A stretch of DNA of 64,000 nucleotides from Bacteroidales bacterium (GTDB lineage Bacteria; Bacteroidota; Bacteroidia; Bacteroidales; P3). The notes beneath the pieces are model-generated. The model saw only the letters and a list, made by a program, of their open reading frames with translations. It searched no databases and had not been told where the DNA came from. Below, piece by piece: positions 47,031-56,333 of the stretch (within the stretch, counting starts at the first letter, position 1; every line of letters starts with the position of its first letter). A program made the position numbers and the translations under genes. Where the stretch lies: NCBI GenBank assembly GCA_017616895.1, contig JAFZXE010000029.1:62001-126000 (forward strand). Direction: 5' to 3'.

Positions 47031-48416
47031 ATGAAAAAAATCCTTCTCGCGTTCGCAAGCATCGTACTACTTTGGGGATGCAACTCCACCGAAAAAGGAG
47101 AACTGGTAGGAGTACAGAACCGTCCGTACTTTGAGGACATAGACCTCCGCGGCATGGTTTTCATCGCACAAGGCAATTTCAGCATGGGCGCTGGCGCACA
47201 AAACACCACCTACGGTGTTCCGTCGCAGCCTAGAACCATGCAGGTAACCTCGTTCTTCATGGATGAAACCGAGATTACAAACAACGAATACCGCCAGTTT
47301 GTCAACTTCGTGACAGACTCGATAGCGCGCCGTATGCTCGGTGAGGCTGGCATGGAGGGGTTCCTCATTGAGGAAGACCAATATGGTGAGCCCATAGAGC
47401 CTGCTCTGTTGAATAAGAAAACCAAAATACGCTGGGACGACCAGGAAACCCGCGAGGCATTGGAGGAACTCTACTATGCAGAGAAAGACCGTTTCTATGG
47501 CCGTCGCGACATTGACCCGTCGAAGCTCAACTATGAGTACTATTGGATCAATTACGACGGACGTGGCACTGGCAAACACGGAGAAGGCGCTGCATTGAAG
47601 GAAGAAAACAACAATATTAAAGACGAGTACCGCGGTTCTATGTTCACAAACCGTCCGAAAGGTCTCAACAGCCGTTCGACATTTATAAAGAAAGAGTTTG
47701 TGAACATATATCCCGACACATTGTGCTGGGTGCATGACTATACCTATAGTATGAACGAGGATTTCACTCGCCAGTACTTCAAATCGCCGGCATACGACAA
47801 CTATCCTGTTGTAGGTATCAGCTGGGTACAGGCCAAAGCCTTCTGCGTCTGGCGTTCTAATTTCTTGAACAACTACCTTGGAAGCATAGACTATACTGAG
47901 ATGAACGACTTCCGTCTGCCGACTGAGGCCGAATGGGAATATGCAGCTCGCGGCGGTATGTCGCAGCAGACATATCCTTGGGGTGGACCATACGTGCGTA
48001 ACCCTAACGGATGCTTCCTGGCCAACTATGAGCCTCTGAAAGGCGCTTACGACGATGACGGTGGTGTGAAGACCCTAATGGTTGGACACTATGCACCTAA
48101 CGACTACGGTCTATATGATATGGCCGGCAACGTGTCTGAGTGGTGCCTGGATGCCTACAACGAGGCCACCTACATCGTAACAAACGCACTGTCTCCTTAT
48201 TACAACTACGATGTACAAGACGACTCCCCTCTCGCCATGAAACGCAAAGTTATTCGCGGCGGTTCTTGGAAAGACCAAAAATTCTTCATCCAAGTGCAGA
48301 CACGTACCTACGAGTTTCAGGATACCAGCAAGTCGTACATCGGATTCCGTTGTGTGCAGCCCTATCTGGGTCGTGTGAAAGGCGACAACCTGAAATCAGC
48401 TTCGAACGTATATTAA
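47031..48416 (+). CDS. gldK: Type IX secretion/gliding lipoprotein GldK (PorK)
   Basis: 461-residue lipoprotein with an FGE-sulfatase-type fold. Signal ends IVLLWGCN (lipobox cysteine). Seen are RGMVFIAQGNFSMGAGAQNTTYG, MDETEITNNEYRQFVNFV and the fold core YPVVGISWVQAKAFCVWRSNF with RLPTEAEWEYAARGGMSQQTYPWGG. Together with GldN it forms the large periplasmic ring attached to the outer membrane. ATG at 47031 is preferred over TTG at 47007 because it begins a clean signal peptide. Confidence 0.97.
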   Translation: MKKILLAFASIVLLWGCNSTEKGELVGVQNRPYFEDIDLRGMVFIAQGNFSMGAGAQNTTYGVPSQPRTMQVTSFFMDETEITNNEYRQFVNFVTDSIARRMLGEAGMEGFLIEEDQYGEPIEPALLNKKTKIRWDDQETREALEELYYAEKDRFYGRRDIDPSKLNYEYYWINYDGRGTGKHGEGAALKEENNNIKDEYRGSMFTNRPKGLNSRSTFIKKEFVNIYPDTLCWVHDYTYSMNEDFTRQYFKSPAYDNYPVVGISWVQAKAFCVWRSNFLNNYLGSIDYTEMNDFRLPTEAEWEYAARGGMSQQTYPWGGPYVRNPNGCFLANYEPLKGAYDDDGGVKTLMVGHYAPNDYGLYDMAGNVSEWCLDAYNEATYIVTNALSPYYNYDVQDDSPLAMKRKVIRGGSWKDQKFFIQVQTRTYEFQDTSKSYIGFRCVQPYLGRVKGDNLKSASNVY

Positions 48417-48486
48417 TAATGTGTAAGCTGATATAGACAAGAAAATTTACATCAAAACAAATAAGTAACACTAAAAACACAAAACT

Positions 48487-49371
48487 ATGAGCTTTATTGA
48501 CAGACTCGTACGCAGTAAGTCCTACAAAACATTCATGGGTTATCTGTATGGATGGGGTGCCGGTATCGTTATCTTCGGTGCCTTGTTCAAAATTAACCAC
48601 TGGCCCGGCGGTACCATCATGCTTATTATCGGTATGGGTACAGAGGTTATCATCTTCTTCATGTCTGCGTTCGAGCCCCCGCACAAAGAGTTCGACTGGA
48701 CATTGGTTTATCCCCAGTTGGCTGGAATACTGCCAGGCGAAGAGGGGAAACCGATGGAAGGTGAAGAGGCTATGGAAAACCTGCTCGAAGGAGAGGAAGC
48801 ACAAGAAGAGATTGCTGCGAGCGACCCCTTGACACAGCAGCTTAACAAGATGCTTGAAGATGCTAATATCAGCCAAGATCTTATCGAGCGTTTGGGTGTC
48901 GGCATGAGCAACCTCGCCGATTCTGCTGCTTCGATGAACAATATGGCTACGGCCACTGCAGCAACCGACAAGTTCGTATCGAATATGGACACTGCTGCAG
49001 AACAGGCTGGCAAACTCTACGAGAGCATGAAGGACGCTCCCGAAGCTGTGGCTACACTTTCTAATATATATAAGGAAACCGCTCAGTCGCTGAGCGCAGG
49101 CGATGTGTCTTATGTTGACGAGATGAAAAAGATGGCCAGCAGCCTCTCCTCTATCAACGCAATGTACGAGATGCAGCTGCAGAACTCGACTGCCCAGCTT
49201 GAAGCTACCAAAGAAGTTCAGGACAAGATGCAGAGCATGATGAACAACTTTGCAGATTCTGCCGAAGGTGTGCTGAAATACAAACAGCAGGTCGATGCCC
49301 TCACCAAGAAAGTGTCCGAACTCAACAATGTTTACGGCAACATGCTTGCCGCCATGCAGACGCGTATCTAA
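48487..49371 (+). CDS. gldL: Type IX secretion/gliding motor protein GldL (PorL)
   Basis: 294-residue inner-membrane protein with two N-terminal membrane helices (KTFMGYLYGWGAGIVIFGALFKI and ending IGMGTEVIIFFMSAF). With GldM it forms the proton-motive-force-driven rotary motor that powers secretion and gliding. The conserved acidic residue in helix 2 is in the EVIIFF segment. A long cytoplasmic part follows, predicted coiled coil with many Ala/Glu/Met (ENLLEGEEAQEEIAA, EMKKMASSLSSINAMYEMQLQ). Spacing to gldK is 70 bp, to gldM 89 bp. Confidence 0.96.
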   Translation: MSFIDRLVRSKSYKTFMGYLYGWGAGIVIFGALFKINHWPGGTIMLIIGMGTEVIIFFMSAFEPPHKEFDWTLVYPQLAGILPGEEGKPMEGEEAMENLLEGEEAQEEIAASDPLTQQLNKMLEDANISQDLIERLGVGMSNLADSAASMNNMATATAATDKFVSNMDTAAEQAGKLYESMKDAPEAVATLSNIYKETAQSLSAGDVSYVDEMKKMASSLSSINAMYEMQLQNSTAQLEATKEVQDKMQSMMNNFADSAEGVLKYKQQVDALTKKVSELNNVYGNMLAAMQTRI

Positions 49372-49460
49372 TTTTTTAGTGTTCAACGTTGCGTAAAGCG
49401 GCGTTGGAGGTGAAACGAAATAAAATCATTTAATCAACCACTAAAAAAGAAAGATAGAAT

Positions 49461-51155
49461 ATGGGTGCTACAAACTGCCCGGAAACCCCGAGGCAAAAAA
49501 TGATACAGATGATGTACATCGTGTACACCGCGATGTTAGCGCTGAACGTGTCAGCCGAGGTGCTCGCCGGCTTCAAGACGGTCGGTGACGCCATCAACGT
49601 CTCCAATATCGCCATCAGCGAGAAGGTGACGGACTTCTACAACAACTTTGAGGAAGCATACAAGAACAACCCTGAGAAAACTCAGGAGAGCTGGGACAAG
49701 GCAAAACAAATACATGCCGAAACCCAAGACATCCTGCATTATCTCGATACACTACGCCATGGATTCTTCGCCTATATACAGGGTGGATCTGTGAGCTATA
49801 CGAATGCCGAGGGCAAAAGCGTGAAACTGCAGTTAGTTGACGAGAACAAGCAGCCGCTGTACGACTCCGTGCGAAAAGCCCTTATCGAAGGCAAATTCGA
49901 CTGTATGACCAAGGCCGACGACACCCACGGTGGCGCCACATATTTCTTGAGTCCTGAAGACGGCAGCGGTTTCAGCGATGTCGATAAGACTACCGAGAAC
50001 TGTCGCGCTGCAAAGCTCAAGAAAAAGATAATCCAGTACAAGGCCGATGTCAATAAGATTCTGGGCGAGGATTCCATCCCGCAGAAAAACATGGGTCTTA
50101 TGGTCGAAGGTATGTTCGTCAACGCCGAGAAAGACTCTCTCGACTGGGAAAACTTCACCTTCAACGGCACTCTGGCTATCGCCGACATGGTTATCCTGGC
50201 CCGTATGAAGGGCGAGCTGCTGACACTTGAGAACGAGGTTATGAAAAAACTCTACGACAAGATCAGCGCCAACGACTTCAAGTTCGACAAGGTCACGGTC
50301 ATCTCCCGTCCTACCGCTTCATACATCATTCAGGGCGGCAAGTATGAGACACGCGTAAATATCGGTGCTTACGACTCTCGCGCAACCTTCACCGCCAACG
50401 TCAACGGAACTACGCTGACCAGCGATGAGAGCGGTTCGGTGGTTTACACAGCTGCTTGCACCACTCCTGGTGAAAAGAAGGTCCACGGTACAATCTACGT
50501 TAAGAAAGACAGCGGTCCTGCCGAGGAATACGAATTCGACGACAGTTACTTCGTAGCTCCTCCTGTGGCTGTGGTTGCACTCACCAAGATGAACGTGGTG
50601 TATGCCGGTATCGACAACCCCGTGTCCATCTCCGTTCCTGGCGTTGACTCACGTAACGTGATACCAGTGGTGGCTGAAGGAGCCGCAACAATTTCGAAAG
50701 ACCCCAGCGGCAAGGCTGGCGACTATATCATCAACGCATCTAAGATGGGTAAAATCAAAATCCGTGTCGATGCCAAGATGGAAGGTGGTGGAACCAAGAC
50801 AATGGGTGAGCAACTCCTACGCGCCAAGAAGATTCCTGCACCTGTGCTGAAGATTGGTACGTTCAAAGACGGCGACGTGGTTGACAAGAACGCTCTTGCA
50901 GCCGTGGGTAAGATCAACGCCATCATGGACGACTTCGACTTCCAGTTGCCCCCGCTGAAGGTAAGTTCGTTTGAATTCCAGGTGTCCGGTTCCAACTCGT
51001 TCGAGTTGACGGGTCAAGGCAACACTTTCAATCCCGAGATGGTTAGCCGCCTGAAAAACGCCAAGAAAGGCCAGAAGGTGTATATCGACAACGTGGTGGT
51101 GAAGACCCCCGACGGCCAGACACACAAACTGAAAGCAACCTACAGATTGAAATAA
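49461..51155 (+). CDS. gldM: Type IX secretion/gliding motor protein GldM (PorM)
   Basis: 564-residue protein with a short cytoplasmic N-terminus (MGATNCPETPRQKMIQMMYIVYTAMLALNVSAEVL), one membrane helix and a long periplasmic part. The periplasmic region has helical bundle D1 and then beta domains D2-D4 (YKADVNKILGEDSIP, TASYIIQGGKYETRVNIGAYDS). It transmits torque from GldL to the GldK/GldN ring. Length fits the family. The gene is followed by gldN after 18 bp. Confidence 0.96.
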   Translation: MGATNCPETPRQKMIQMMYIVYTAMLALNVSAEVLAGFKTVGDAINVSNIAISEKVTDFYNNFEEAYKNNPEKTQESWDKAKQIHAETQDILHYLDTLRHGFFAYIQGGSVSYTNAEGKSVKLQLVDENKQPLYDSVRKALIEGKFDCMTKADDTHGGATYFLSPEDGSGFSDVDKTTENCRAAKLKKKIIQYKADVNKILGEDSIPQKNMGLMVEGMFVNAEKDSLDWENFTFNGTLAIADMVILARMKGELLTLENEVMKKLYDKISANDFKFDKVTVISRPTASYIIQGGKYETRVNIGAYDSRATFTANVNGTTLTSDESGSVVYTAACTTPGEKKVHGTIYVKKDSGPAEEYEFDDSYFVAPPVAVVALTKMNVVYAGIDNPVSISVPGVDSRNVIPVVAEGAATISKDPSGKAGDYIINASKMGKIKIRVDAKMEGGGTKTMGEQLLRAKKIPAPVLKIGTFKDGDVVDKNALAAVGKINAIMDDFDFQLPPLKVSSFEFQVSGSNSFELTGQGNTFNPEMVSRLKNAKKGQKVYIDNVVVKTPDGQTHKLKATYRLK

Positions 51156-51173
51156 TCAATAAACACTACTGAT

Positions 51174-52058
51174 ATGAAAAAGTTATTGTTTTGCCTGAGC
51201 GTCGCAATGTTTGCGATCGGCACGATGCAGACTAATGCTCAAAACATTATCGATGCAGAGGAGTCGCACAATGACAACTTTTATGCGAAAACCCTGAGCA
51301 AAGGCAAAGAAGCCATACCCTATCAACACCTCCGCGAGAGCGATGTGGTGTGGGAGACCTGCATCTGGCGCACTATCGACATGCGCGAGAAATTCAACCA
51401 GTTCTTCTACTTCCCCACCGACCCCGAAAAAGACGTACAGGGTCGCCAGAACCTTGCCAACACTATCATCAAGGCTCTTGAGGCTGGACAGTTCGAGGTG
51501 TATGAAGACGACGAACTGAAGATTCCGAGAGATTGGGAGGCAGTTTCGGCCCTTCTCAACCGCGAAGACTCAGTTTATGTGCCCGGTGAACTTGACGAAT
51601 GGGGCGATGAAACCGAAGGAACCTGGCAGAAATTCCAGACAAAACTGGACGCCGCCGACATCTTCGCTTTCAAAATAAAAGAGTTCTGGTATATCGAAAA
51701 ACAGGACACCCGTCAGAAGGTGCGCATAGTGGCTTTGGCTTTGGTCTATCAGCAGTGCAAAGAGCGTGAGGACGGCCGCGAGTGCAACTCCATCGATATG
51801 TTCTGGGTACCTATGAACGACATGCGCGTACGCAACGCCCTCGTGAAGGTCAACGCCTACGATGAGCATAATATCGCCGCCGAGCGCTCATACGACGACA
51901 TCTTCATCGACCGTTACTTCGACAGCTATGTAACCCGCGAATCGAACCGTTTCAACCGTAAGATTGAATCCTATCTGACTGGCACCGATGCCATCATCGA
52001 GTCACAGGAGATAGAGGCCAAGCTGGGCGACATCGAGTCGGATATGTGGGAGTACTAA
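51174..52058 (+). CDS. gldN: Type IX secretion/gliding protein GldN (PorN), copy 1
   Basis: 294-residue periplasmic protein with signal peptide ending MQTNAQN. Conserved pattern: REKFNQFFYFPTDPEKDVQGRQNL, LKIPRDWEAVSALLNREDSVYV, EDGRECNSIDMFWVPMNDMRVRNALVKVNAYDEHN and ESNRFNRKIESYLTGTDAI. It binds GldK to build the periplasmic ring. A strong hairpin terminator follows 29 bp after its stop, before the second gldN copy. Confidence 0.96.
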   Translation: MKKLLFCLSVAMFAIGTMQTNAQNIIDAEESHNDNFYAKTLSKGKEAIPYQHLRESDVVWETCIWRTIDMREKFNQFFYFPTDPEKDVQGRQNLANTIIKALEAGQFEVYEDDELKIPRDWEAVSALLNREDSVYVPGELDEWGDETEGTWQKFQTKLDAADIFAFKIKEFWYIEKQDTRQKVRIVALALVYQQCKEREDGRECNSIDMFWVPMNDMRVRNALVKVNAYDEHNIAAERSYDDIFIDRYFDSYVTRESNRFNRKIESYLTGTDAIIESQEIEAKLGDIESDMWEY

Positions 52059-52086
52059 ACCTCCGACAAGGTCGTGACTACACGAT

Positions 52087-52129
52087 AAGAGTTAAGGATT
52101 GCTCAGCGATTCTTAACTCTTTGTTTTTT
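52087..52129 (+). terminator. Strong terminator between gldN copies
   Basis: AAGAGTTAAG pairs with CTTAACTCTT with further inner pairing, followed by TTGTTTTTT. It ends 9 bp before the second gldN start, so that gene relies on read-through or another signal. Confidence 0.88.
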
Positions 52130-52137
52130 CAATTGAC

Positions 52138-53010
52138 ATGAAATCCCTACGCAGAATAGCACTGTTTTTTGCCGTCATACTTGTTACGGCATGCAGTGTG
52201 TATGCGCAAGGCGGACAGGATGTCTATGGCAACTACTACACACGCAAAATGCTTATCGAAGGGCAGGAGGCCGAGGAGTTGCAGTTCGTGCGCGAAAGCG
52301 ACGTGGTATGGGAATATCGTATATGGCGCACGATAGACCTCCGCGAGAAGTTCAACCAGCTGTTCTATTTCCCCGTCGAACCCGAAGGGTCTATGGGGCG
52401 CAAGAACCTAGCCTACGTGCTGTGGGATGCCGTCAAGAACAACGAGATAACCATCTACGAAGACGACGAGTTCAAGATACCGATAGAAAACGACGTGTTC
52501 GTTGAGCGCTACACGAGGGCTGACACCATAGTGCTTGAGATAATCGACGAAAACGAGGAGTACGAATACGAGACCATCCTAGTGCCAAAAGAGTTTAATT
52601 CTGAGGAGATCTACCAATACCGCCTGAAGGAAGCCTGGTTTATCAGCAAACAGATTACCGAGCAGGAAGTGCGCATACTGGGCATGACGATGGTGAAAGA
52701 CCTCTTCAAGGAGCGCGACGGCGAGAAAGAATATATAGGCACAGTGGAACTTTTCTGGATACCCATGTTGTCACGAAGAGTGCGCAACGTACTGGCGCGA
52801 CACGAAGCCTACGTGGAAGACAATATCGCCAACCTTCCATCGTGGCTTTCCATATTCAAGCAGAGAAAATTCAACTCGTTCATCACCCGCGAGTCGAACC
52901 GCTACAACCGCACCATCGGAAGCTATCTTACGGGTATAGATGCCATCATGGAAGCCGAGGAAATTGAAAACAAACTGCTCGATATGAGCATCGACATGTG
53001 GGATTATTAA
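52138..53010 (+). CDS. GldN/PorN homologue, copy 2
   Basis: 290-residue paralogue of GldN with signal peptide (IALFFAVILVTACSVYAQ). It keeps the family pattern: EELQFVRESDVVWEYRIWRTIDLREKFNQLFYFPVEP, TVELFWIPMLSRRVRNVLARHEAYVEDN and SNRYNRTIGSYLTGIDAIMEAEEIENKL. It differs from copy 1 in the middle region and lacks the insert near residue 130. Two GldN copies in one cluster is unusual; it could form a mixed ring or replace copy 1 under some conditions (inference). Confidence 0.93.
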   Translation: MKSLRRIALFFAVILVTACSVYAQGGQDVYGNYYTRKMLIEGQEAEELQFVRESDVVWEYRIWRTIDLREKFNQLFYFPVEPEGSMGRKNLAYVLWDAVKNNEITIYEDDEFKIPIENDVFVERYTRADTIVLEIIDENEEYEYETILVPKEFNSEEIYQYRLKEAWFISKQITEQEVRILGMTMVKDLFKERDGEKEYIGTVELFWIPMLSRRVRNVLARHEAYVEDNIANLPSWLSIFKQRKFNSFITRESNRYNRTIGSYLTGIDAIMEAEEIENKLLDMSIDMWDY

Positions 53011-53038
53011 GTGAGTGATGTACAGCAAAATCACGACC

Positions 53039-53872
53039 ATGAAACAACTGATTAAAACGATTCTTTTTGCCACCCTGATTGTATGCAGCGGCATGGTTTC
53101 GGCACAGGAGTTGAAGATAATCTCGTTCAACATCCGCTACAACTCGTGGAACAATATTGACGGTGAGAACGGGTGGCCCTACCGCAAGGCGTCGGTGGCA
53201 AAGATGATTCTGGAAGAACGTCCGGCCGCCATCGGCCTTCAGGAGGCGCTGATCGACCAACTGCTGTACCTCGACAGCGCACTCCCCTCCTACCGCCGCA
53301 TAGGCTTGGGACGCGACGATGGCAAAGAAGGAGGTGAGTTTATGGCGATATACTACGACACCTCACAGCTATCGGCCAGGTTGGACTTGTGTGGAACCCT
53401 ATGGCTGAGTGAGACACCGTGGAAACCCAGCAAAGGATGGGATGCTGCCTGCTACCGTACAGTTACATCGGTGCTTTTCATTGATAAGAAAACCCAAAAT
53501 TGGTTTACATACCTCAACACTCACCTCGACCACATGGGTTCTGTCGCCCGTGCCGAGTCGGCAAAGTATCTCGCCGAACTTACCGATGATAGCGAGGGTT
53601 TCCCCGTTATCCTGGGTGGCGATATGAATTCCACCATAGACGACACCATCTTCAACGCCTTCTACAAGGTGGGCCTGAAGCCGGCGCGCGAGATGACCGA
53701 CAACACCAGCAACGCCATCACCTACAACGGCTACGGCAAAGAGGTAGGCAAGGTTATCGACCATTTTTTCGTGAAAGACTTGAAGGTCGTGAGTTTCCGC
53801 ACCCTCGACGGCGACTATGGCGTACCCTATATCTCAGACCATTACCCTATCGAGATAGTGGTGGAATACTAA
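53039..53872 (+). CDS. Secreted endonuclease/exonuclease/phosphatase family enzyme
   Basis: 277-residue exported metallo-hydrolase (EEP fold, DNase I/sphingomyelinase-like). Signal peptide IKTILFATLIVCSGMVSA is followed by the four metal/catalytic motifs: IISFNIRYNSW, PAAIGLQEALID, PVILGGDMNSTIDDTIF and the C-terminal YISDHYPIEIVVE. Substrate could be nucleic acid, phosphoinositide or lipid. Its start follows gldN copy 2 by 28 bp, so it may share that transcript. Confidence 0.93.
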   Translation: MKQLIKTILFATLIVCSGMVSAQELKIISFNIRYNSWNNIDGENGWPYRKASVAKMILEERPAAIGLQEALIDQLLYLDSALPSYRRIGLGRDDGKEGGEFMAIYYDTSQLSARLDLCGTLWLSETPWKPSKGWDAACYRTVTSVLFIDKKTQNWFTYLNTHLDHMGSVARAESAKYLAELTDDSEGFPVILGGDMNSTIDDTIFNAFYKVGLKPAREMTDNTSNAITYNGYGKEVGKVIDHFFVKDLKVVSFRTLDGDYGVPYISDHYPIEIVVEY

Positions 53873-54223
53873 TAATGTACTGCTTCACTTAGAGACAGAA
53901 GTAATCCATATCATTTCTTGCCTAGAACCCTCACTATTTCTCCCTCGCCAATCAGTTTTCTTCTTTTCGGATCCTGATGTCGTACATGCCGATATACGAA
54001 TTTCCCCATGGCGATTAATACCCGTATATTACAAAGAGACATCCTAATTACGTCTGACCTTCAGTATCGCGTTGTTCATCTAGTCATTGTTGAACTTATT
54101 TAACATTGCAACCCCCACCTGTAACCATCTACGAAAACTGTGGCAACGAAAATCAGTCGATAGTTATTAATCCGTCAATCCAGTCGCAAGACGCAAAAGT
54201 GACAACCTAAATCAGCAAACCAC

Positions 54224-54311
54224 AAAGTCATATCAAAGTCACTGCAAAGCCGCTGCAAAGTCACTGAAAAGCCACTGAAAAGTCACTGCAAAGTCACTGA
54301 AAAGTCGCTGA
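54224..54311. repeat. 11-bp tandem array, eight units
   Basis: Eight consecutive units of the form AAAGTCACTGC or AAAGCCACTGA keep an exact 11-bp register; the first unit is more divergent. Confidence 0.9.
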
Positions 54312-54447
54312 AAAGTTATCCACTCGATAGACATATTTGTAACGACACGAATCAGTGGCCATATAGGGTAGGGATATGTATGGGCTATTGCTGGCTATGT
54401 GTTTTAATACATGATTAGGGAGTAATGCGATATCGGAATGAAATTCG

Positions 54448-54455
54448 TATCTTTG
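54448..54455 (+). promoter_or_regulatory. Promoter -7 box (TATCTTTG)
   Basis: Consensus TAnnTTTG 24 bp before the thioesterase ATG at 54480, which supports that start over an ATG at 54438. Confidence 0.6.
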
Positions 54456-54479
54456 CAATGTTTGAAAATAGATAAGACT

Positions 54480-54887
54480 ATGATAGAAAAAGGGATGAAA
54501 GGCCGCTGCTCGGAGGTTGTGACCGAGGATTTGACGGCGGACAAAATCGGAAGCGGATTGGTGAAAGTGTTCGCCACTCCTATGATGGTGGCTCTGATGG
54601 AGCGTACGTGCAGCGACAGCGTGGCCGCAGAACTGGGCGAGGACGAGTGCACGGTGGGAATACTGCTGGAGATAAAGCATACGGCTGCGACAGCGGTGGG
54701 GATGACGGTGAGGTGCGAGAGCGAGCTGGTGGAGGTCGATGGACGCCGCCTGAGGTTCCACGTGACGGCTTACGACGACGCGGGCGAGATCGGCGAGGGC
54801 ATGCACGAGCGCTTTATCGTGAACCGCAGCCGATTTGAAGCCAAGACCGCACAACGGGCCCTTTCTTCAAAAAACGGGTCGGTATGA
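54480..54887 (+). CDS. Hotdog-fold thioesterase (FlK-like)
   Basis: 135-residue acyl-CoA thioesterase-type protein. MIEKGMKGRCSEVVTEDL, GSGLVKVFATPMMVALMER and LLEIKHTAATAVGMTVRCESEL match the fluoroacetyl-CoA thioesterase-like group, with Thr in ATPMM, Glu in MER and His in IKHT as the candidate active-site residues. Its substrate is unknown; relatives hydrolyse various short acyl-CoAs. It overlaps the fucosidase start by 4 bp, although the two enzymes have no obvious shared pathway. Confidence 0.9.
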   Translation: MIEKGMKGRCSEVVTEDLTADKIGSGLVKVFATPMMVALMERTCSDSVAAELGEDECTVGILLEIKHTAATAVGMTVRCESELVEVDGRRLRFHVTAYDDAGEIGEGMHERFIVNRSRFEAKTAQRALSSKNGSV

Positions 54888-56302
54888 AAAAGTACGGATT
54901 ATTCGCAACCATCGCGCTTGCGCTGACTTTCTGTGCCTGCCGCAACGAGGAGCCACAACCTTACGGGGCGGTGCCGACGGAGGCTCAGATGGAATGGCAG
55001 CGGATGGAGACAAACATGTTCTGCCACTTCGGACCCAACACCTTCACGGGTGAGGAATGGGGCAACGGGGGCGAGGACGAGGACCTGTTCTACCCCACCG
55101 AGATGGATTGCCGCCAGTGGGTGGCGGTGGCGAAAGCGGCTGGGATGAAAGGTATCATCATCACGGCGAAACACCACGACGGATTCTGTCTGTGGCCTAG
55201 CAATGAGAGTAACCACACGGTGAGGGAGAGCCGATGGCAGCGCGGAAGCGGCGACGTGCTGAGGGACCTGTCGGAGGCTTGCCGAGAAGGCGGTTTGAAG
55301 TTCGGCGTATATGTGTCGCCGTGGGACAGGAACGCACCGAACTACGGCACAGCGGAATACAACCAGACGTTCGCGCGAACGCTGCAGGAGGTGCTGGGCG
55401 GTTATGGAGAGGTGTTCGAGCAGTGGTTTGACGGCGCCAACGGTGAAGGACCGAACGGACGCAAGCAAGAGTATGACTGGGCGCTGTTTAACCGCACAGT
55501 GGGCGAATTGCAGCCGCAGGCGGTGGTGTTCAGCGACGTAGGGCCGGGATGCCGATGGATAGGCAACGAACAAGGCGAAGCGGGGCGCACCTGCTGGAGC
55601 ACATTGAACCCCGAAGGATACGAACCCGGAAGAGGCCCTGCGGAAAAGACGCTGAACGAAGGCGAAGAAGGCGGAAAGTGCTGGATTCCAGGCGAGGCGG
55701 ACGTATCGATACGCAAAGGGTGGTTCTACAAGGAATCGGAGCATCCGAAGAGTGTAGCGGAGCTGACGGATATATATCTCAAGAGTGTGGGACGCAACGC
55801 GGTGATGCTGCTTAACGTGCCGCCAGACACGAGAGGTCTGATTGCCGCAGAAGACTCGACGAGACTTATGGAATGGCGTGCGACGCTTGACAAGATATTC
55901 GGCCACGACCTCTGCGAAGGGGCGACGGCGAAAGCCGACAGCCGCTGGGGAAAGAAATACGACATAGCGGGAGCGCTGGATGGAGACAAATCGACCTGCT
56001 GGGTGGCGAAGAAAGGCCGCAAGGAGGGATCGGTGACCATAACGCTGCCGGAAGAACGGCGGTTCAACTTGATAATGCTGCAAGAGGAGATTGGATTAGG
56101 GCAGAGGGTGGCGGAGTTCACCATCGAGGCGGAAGGCAAGGACGGACGTTGGCACGAAATAGCGAAGGAGACGACGATAGGATATAAACGGATAGTGCCC
56201 GTGCCGGACACCGAGAGCCGCAGGATAAGAATAAGGATCACCAGAAGCCTGGCGGAGCCGACGCTGAAGGGGATAGGACTGTTCTGGTATGACCAATTTT
56301 GA
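54884..56302 (+). CDS. Alpha-L-fucosidase (GH29) lipoprotein
   Basis: 472-residue exported glycosidase. Lipobox in LTFCACRN, a GH29 catalytic barrel with MFCHFGPNTFTGEEWG, GIIITAKHHDGFCLWPS and the nucleophile region EVFEQWFDGANGEG (Asp183), and a C-terminal F5/8-type C (carbohydrate-binding) domain starting near GATAKADSRWGKKYDIAGALDGDKST. It removes L-fucose from glycans such as mucin or milk sugars. It suggests a host-glycan or plant diet; the natural substrate is not certain. Stop TGA is the first triplet of a heptamer array. Confidence 0.94.
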   Translation: MKKYGLFATIALALTFCACRNEEPQPYGAVPTEAQMEWQRMETNMFCHFGPNTFTGEEWGNGGEDEDLFYPTEMDCRQWVAVAKAAGMKGIIITAKHHDGFCLWPSNESNHTVRESRWQRGSGDVLRDLSEACREGGLKFGVYVSPWDRNAPNYGTAEYNQTFARTLQEVLGGYGEVFEQWFDGANGEGPNGRKQEYDWALFNRTVGELQPQAVVFSDVGPGCRWIGNEQGEAGRTCWSTLNPEGYEPGRGPAEKTLNEGEEGGKCWIPGEADVSIRKGWFYKESEHPKSVAELTDIYLKSVGRNAVMLLNVPPDTRGLIAAEDSTRLMEWRATLDKIFGHDLCEGATAKADSRWGKKYDIAGALDGDKSTCWVAKKGRKEGSVTITLPEERRFNLIMLQEEIGLGQRVAEFTIEAEGKDGRWHEIAKETTIGYKRIVPVPDTESRRIRIRITRSLAEPTLKGIGLFWYDQF

Positions 56303-56327
56303 ACTATGAACTTTGAATTTTGAAGAT
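56300..56327 (+). repeat. Heptamer array starting at fucosidase stop
   Basis: Four units (TGAACTA, TGAACTT, TGAATTT, TGAAGAT) in exact register; the first three bases are the stop codon of the fucosidase gene. Confidence 0.85.
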
Positions 56328-56333
56328 AGGAAA

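Larger units (their letters stand above)
53873..54479. other. Intergenic region with 11-bp tandem array
   Basis: No gene is evident in this stretch. It contains the periodic array at 54224-54311 and, near the end, a -7 box for the downstream thioesterase. Confidence 0.65.

Noticed and set aside
48286-49386. 366-codon open frame antisense to gldL
   Set aside because: gldL is certain on the plus strand; the antisense translation lacks family similarity.
53873-54230. tRNA or small RNA in the gap after the EEP gene
   Set aside because: No cloverleaf, CCA end or promoter-terminator pair could be found by eye.
54899-56083. 394-codon open frame antisense to the fucosidase gene
   Set aside because: Arg/His-rich shadow of the GH29 coding strand with no domain.
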